This document shows, piece after piece, positions 61,878-64,000 of a DNA stretch of 64,000 nucleotides. Numbering within the stretch: position 1 is the first letter of the stretch; every line of letters begins with the position of its first letter. Source of the DNA: Flavobacterium sp. ACN6 (GTDB taxonomy: Bacteria > Bacteroidota > Bacteroidia > Flavobacteriales > Flavobacteriaceae); assembly GCF_002304005.1 (NCBI RefSeq), contig NZ_MRCQ01000013.1:101654-165653 (forward strand), in the 5' to 3' direction. The position numbers and the translations under genes were made by a program. The notes under the pieces were generated by a model. That model did no database searches. It was given only the letters and a program-made list of their open reading frames with translations, and was not told where the DNA came from.

Positions 61878-63806
61878 ATGAGCGACAGCGATATGATTAA
61901 AGAAGATATAGGTTTTACAGAAGCAGGAAAGTTTGAAGAAACTCGTTTCGAGAAAATTCATAATGTTATTTTCGAATCGTCGCAGGAGGCTTCTTTATTA
62001 GTCGCGCAGGAAATTGCCAATTTGATTCAGAGAAAAAATGAGCTGAATGAACCTTGTGTTTTAGGTTTGGCAACAGGATCTTCTCCAATCAAAGTTTATG
62101 AAGAACTTGTAAGAAAACATAAAGAAGAAGGGCTGAGTTTTGCAAACGTAGTGACCTTCAATTTAGATGAATATTATCCGATGGATAAAAATGATATTCA
62201 GAGTTATTATCATTTTATGCACGAGCATTTGTTCAATCACGTTAATATTCTTTCAGAAAATATCAATATTCCAGACGGGCAGGTGAGTGCCGAGGAATTA
62301 CAACAATACTGCATTGATTACGAGATGAAGATCAAATCTTATGGAGGATTGGATTTTCAGCTTTTAGGAATCGGCAGAACAGGACATATTGGTTTTAATG
62401 AGCCAGGTTCGCACGTGAACTCAGGAACCAGAAGTATTACTTTGGATCATTTGACACGTGTCGATGCGGCTTCTTCTTTTTTAGGAATTGACAATGTTCC
62501 GAGAAAAGCCATTACAATGGGAATTGGAACCGTTAGAAATGCAAAAAGAATTGTTTTACTAGGATGGGGAATCAGTAAAGCGGGAATTATAAGAGATACA
62601 ATCGAGGGCGAGGTTTCTTCGCAAGTGCCGGCTACGTATTTACAAGAGCATAACAACACAACATTTGTTCTAGATACAGAAGCTTCATCTGAACTGACAA
62701 GAGTAAAAACGCCTTGGCTTGTAAAGTCTTGCGTTTGGACAGATGAATTAAAATTGAAAGCGGTGGCTTGGCTAAGTGAGTTAACGAAGAAACCTTTCCT
62801 TAAACTTACCGATAAAGATTATAACGACAACGGAATGTCGAGTCTTTTAACAGAAGAAGGAACTGCATACGATTTAAACATTAAGATGTTTAATAAAATG
62901 CAGCAAACCATTACGGGATGGCCGGGAGGAAAACCAAATGCAGATGATACGTACAGACCAGAGCGTTCGACTCCAGAGAAGAAAAGGATAATTATTTTCA
63001 GTCCGCATCCAGATGATGATGTAATTTCGATGGGAGGAACATTTGATCGTTTGGTAGAGCAGGGGCATGAAGTTCATATCGCGTATCAGACTTCAGGAAA
63101 TATTGCTGTTTCTAACGAAGAGGCTTTAAAATTTGCTGAAATTTCAAAAGCGTTGAATCTGAATTCTTCTGTTTCAGATGAAATTATCGATTTCTTACAA
63201 AACAGAACAGGAAATGAAATTGATTCGCCAGAAGTAAGAAAACTAAAAGGATTAATTAGAAGAAGTGAATCTTTCGGGGCAACTCGTTACATTGGTTTGC
63301 CAGATTCAAATGTAAATTTCTTAGATCTTCCTTTTTATGAAACAGGTACAGTTAAGAAAAATAATCTTTCGGATGCAGATATCGAGATTATGTGCGATAT
63401 CATTGAAAGAATAAAACCGCATCAAATTTATGCCGCTGGAGATTTAGCAGATCCGCACGGAACTCATAAAGTTTGTTTAGACAGTTTGTTTGAAGCTTTG
63501 AAAAGATTAAAACATAAAAGCTTTATGGACGAATGCTGGGTTTGGCTTTACAGAGGAGCGTGGCATGAATGGGAATCGTACCAAATTGACATGGCAGTAC
63601 CAATGAGTCCTGACCAAGTTTTGAAGAAACGACATGCAATTTTTTATCACCAGTCTCAAAAAGACGGCGTAATGTTTCAAGGTGATGACAGCAGGGAGTT
63701 TTGGGTGCGAGTTGAAGACAGAAATAGATTGACTGCAGAAAAATATCACAACTTAGGATTAGCAGATTATTCGGCTATCGAAGCGTTTAAACGTTATCAT
63801 TTCTAA
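61878..63806 (+). CDS. nagB: Glucosamine-6-phosphate deaminase fused to LmbE/PIG-L deacetylase domain
   Basis: A 642-residue cytoplasmic fusion. Residues about 25-290 are a NagB domain: LGLATGSSPIKVYEEL, FNLDEYYPMD with Asp97/Glu98, and LGIGRTGHIGFNEPGSH. Residues about 370-640 are a PIG-L/LmbE-type deacetylase domain with the zinc motif SPHPDDDV (His377, Asp379, Asp380). This two-domain form is common in Bacteroidota. The NagB half converts glucosamine-6-phosphate to fructose-6-phosphate and ammonia. The LmbE half could remove acetyl groups from a GlcNAc-linked substrate, which would let one protein deacetylate and deaminate. That coupling is inference. It is not pectin-specific. The 129 bp upstream hold no clear promoter. 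Confidence 0.9.
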   Translation: MSDSDMIKEDIGFTEAGKFEETRFEKIHNVIFESSQEASLLVAQEIANLIQRKNELNEPCVLGLATGSSPIKVYEELVRKHKEEGLSFANVVTFNLDEYYPMDKNDIQSYYHFMHEHLFNHVNILSENINIPDGQVSAEELQQYCIDYEMKIKSYGGLDFQLLGIGRTGHIGFNEPGSHVNSGTRSITLDHLTRVDAASSFLGIDNVPRKAITMGIGTVRNAKRIVLLGWGISKAGIIRDTIEGEVSSQVPATYLQEHNNTTFVLDTEASSELTRVKTPWLVKSCVWTDELKLKAVAWLSELTKKPFLKLTDKDYNDNGMSSLLTEEGTAYDLNIKMFNKMQQTITGWPGGKPNADDTYRPERSTPEKKRIIIFSPHPDDDVISMGGTFDRLVEQGHEVHIAYQTSGNIAVSNEEALKFAEISKALNLNSSVSDEIIDFLQNRTGNEIDSPEVRKLKGLIRRSESFGATRYIGLPDSNVNFLDLPFYETGTVKKNNLSDADIEIMCDIIERIKPHQIYAAGDLADPHGTHKVCLDSLFEALKRLKHKSFMDECWVWLYRGAWHEWESYQIDMAVPMSPDQVLKKRHAIFYHQSQKDGVMFQGDDSREFWVRVEDRNRLTAEKYHNLGLADYSAIEAFKRYHF

Positions 63807-63877
63807 GTAATTTTTGCAGCAATAAAGATAATAGACTATTTCATGGTTTATTTTGGTTAGTTACCTATAATTGAGAG

Positions 63878-63912
63878 AAAATGCGGTCGTGGTTGGCCGC
63901 ATTTTCGTTTTT
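63878..63912 (+). terminator. Rho-independent terminator after nagB
   Basis: AAAATGCGG (63878-63886) pairs with CCGCATTTT (63897-63905), followed by CGTTTTTT. Confidence 0.85.
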
Positions 63913-63944
63913 TATGCGTTTTGTGTTTTTACCGTAAAGTTTTT

Positions 63945-64000
63945 TTTAACCGCGAAGTTTTTTTTTAACCGCAAAGAGCGCAAAGATTTACGCAAAGTTC
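63945..64000. repeat. Start of a further AACCGC/GCAAAG-type repeat
   Basis: AACCGCGAAGTTTTTTTTT and AACCGCAAAGAGCGCAAAG follow each other and run off the window. No gene is seen between 63807 and the end. Confidence 0.5.

Overview
This is an AT-rich window from a member of the Bacteroidota, most likely Flavobacterium or a close relative in the Flavobacteriaceae. The support is one SusC/SusD pair, many Sec-exported or lipoprotein glycosidases, A-rich leaders without Shine-Dalgarno sites, a TAnnTTTG-type promoter box, and intergenic palindromes of a kind familiar from Flavobacterium. Every gene I can support lies on the + strand. I see no tRNA, rRNA, transposase or CRISPR array.

Positions 74-55505 form one very large polysaccharide utilisation locus (PUL) for pectin. 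The left arm (74-9337) encodes a DUF5703 protein, a PL1 pectate lyase, a GH127, a CE8 pectin methylesterase and a CE12 rhamnogalacturonan acetylesterase. A terminator and a roughly 0.68 kb regulatory gap precede the SusC/SusD uptake pair (10019-15370). Next come two PL1 paralogues with a DUF3826 protein between them, a beta-helix/DUF6298-like two-domain protein, GH140, GH28, GH43, a propeller protein, GH78, an alpha/beta-hydrolase esterase, GH95, an MGH1-like lipoprotein, a membrane protein of unknown function, a second GH78, a sialidase-fold lipoprotein, an exported sugar-isomerase-like lipoprotein, a GH67-like protein and two GH2 enzymes. PL1, GH28, CE8 and CE12 attack the homogalacturonan backbone and its esters. 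GH140 with GH78, GH95, GH127, GH43, GH2 and sialidase-fold proteins resembles the enzyme set described for rhamnogalacturonan-II in Bacteroides thetaiotaomicron, so RG-II-bearing pectin is my best substrate guess. No PUL regulator (hybrid two-component system or sigma/anti-sigma pair) is in the window.

Positions 55809-63806 are not obviously part of the PUL. They hold a short endonuclease V-like protein between two terminators, a compact set (SDR oxidoreductase, small alpha/beta-barrel-like protein, AraC regulator, MazG-like protein, YdeI-like protein), a GH29 alpha-L-fucosidase with carbohydrate-binding domains, and a NagB-LmbE fusion.

The most unusual aspect is intergenic. Nearly every longer gap inside the PUL is filled by palindromic repeats of about nine families. 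Many are nested inside one another, and they usually end 6-37 nt before the next start codon. They are nearly absent from the downstream gene set.
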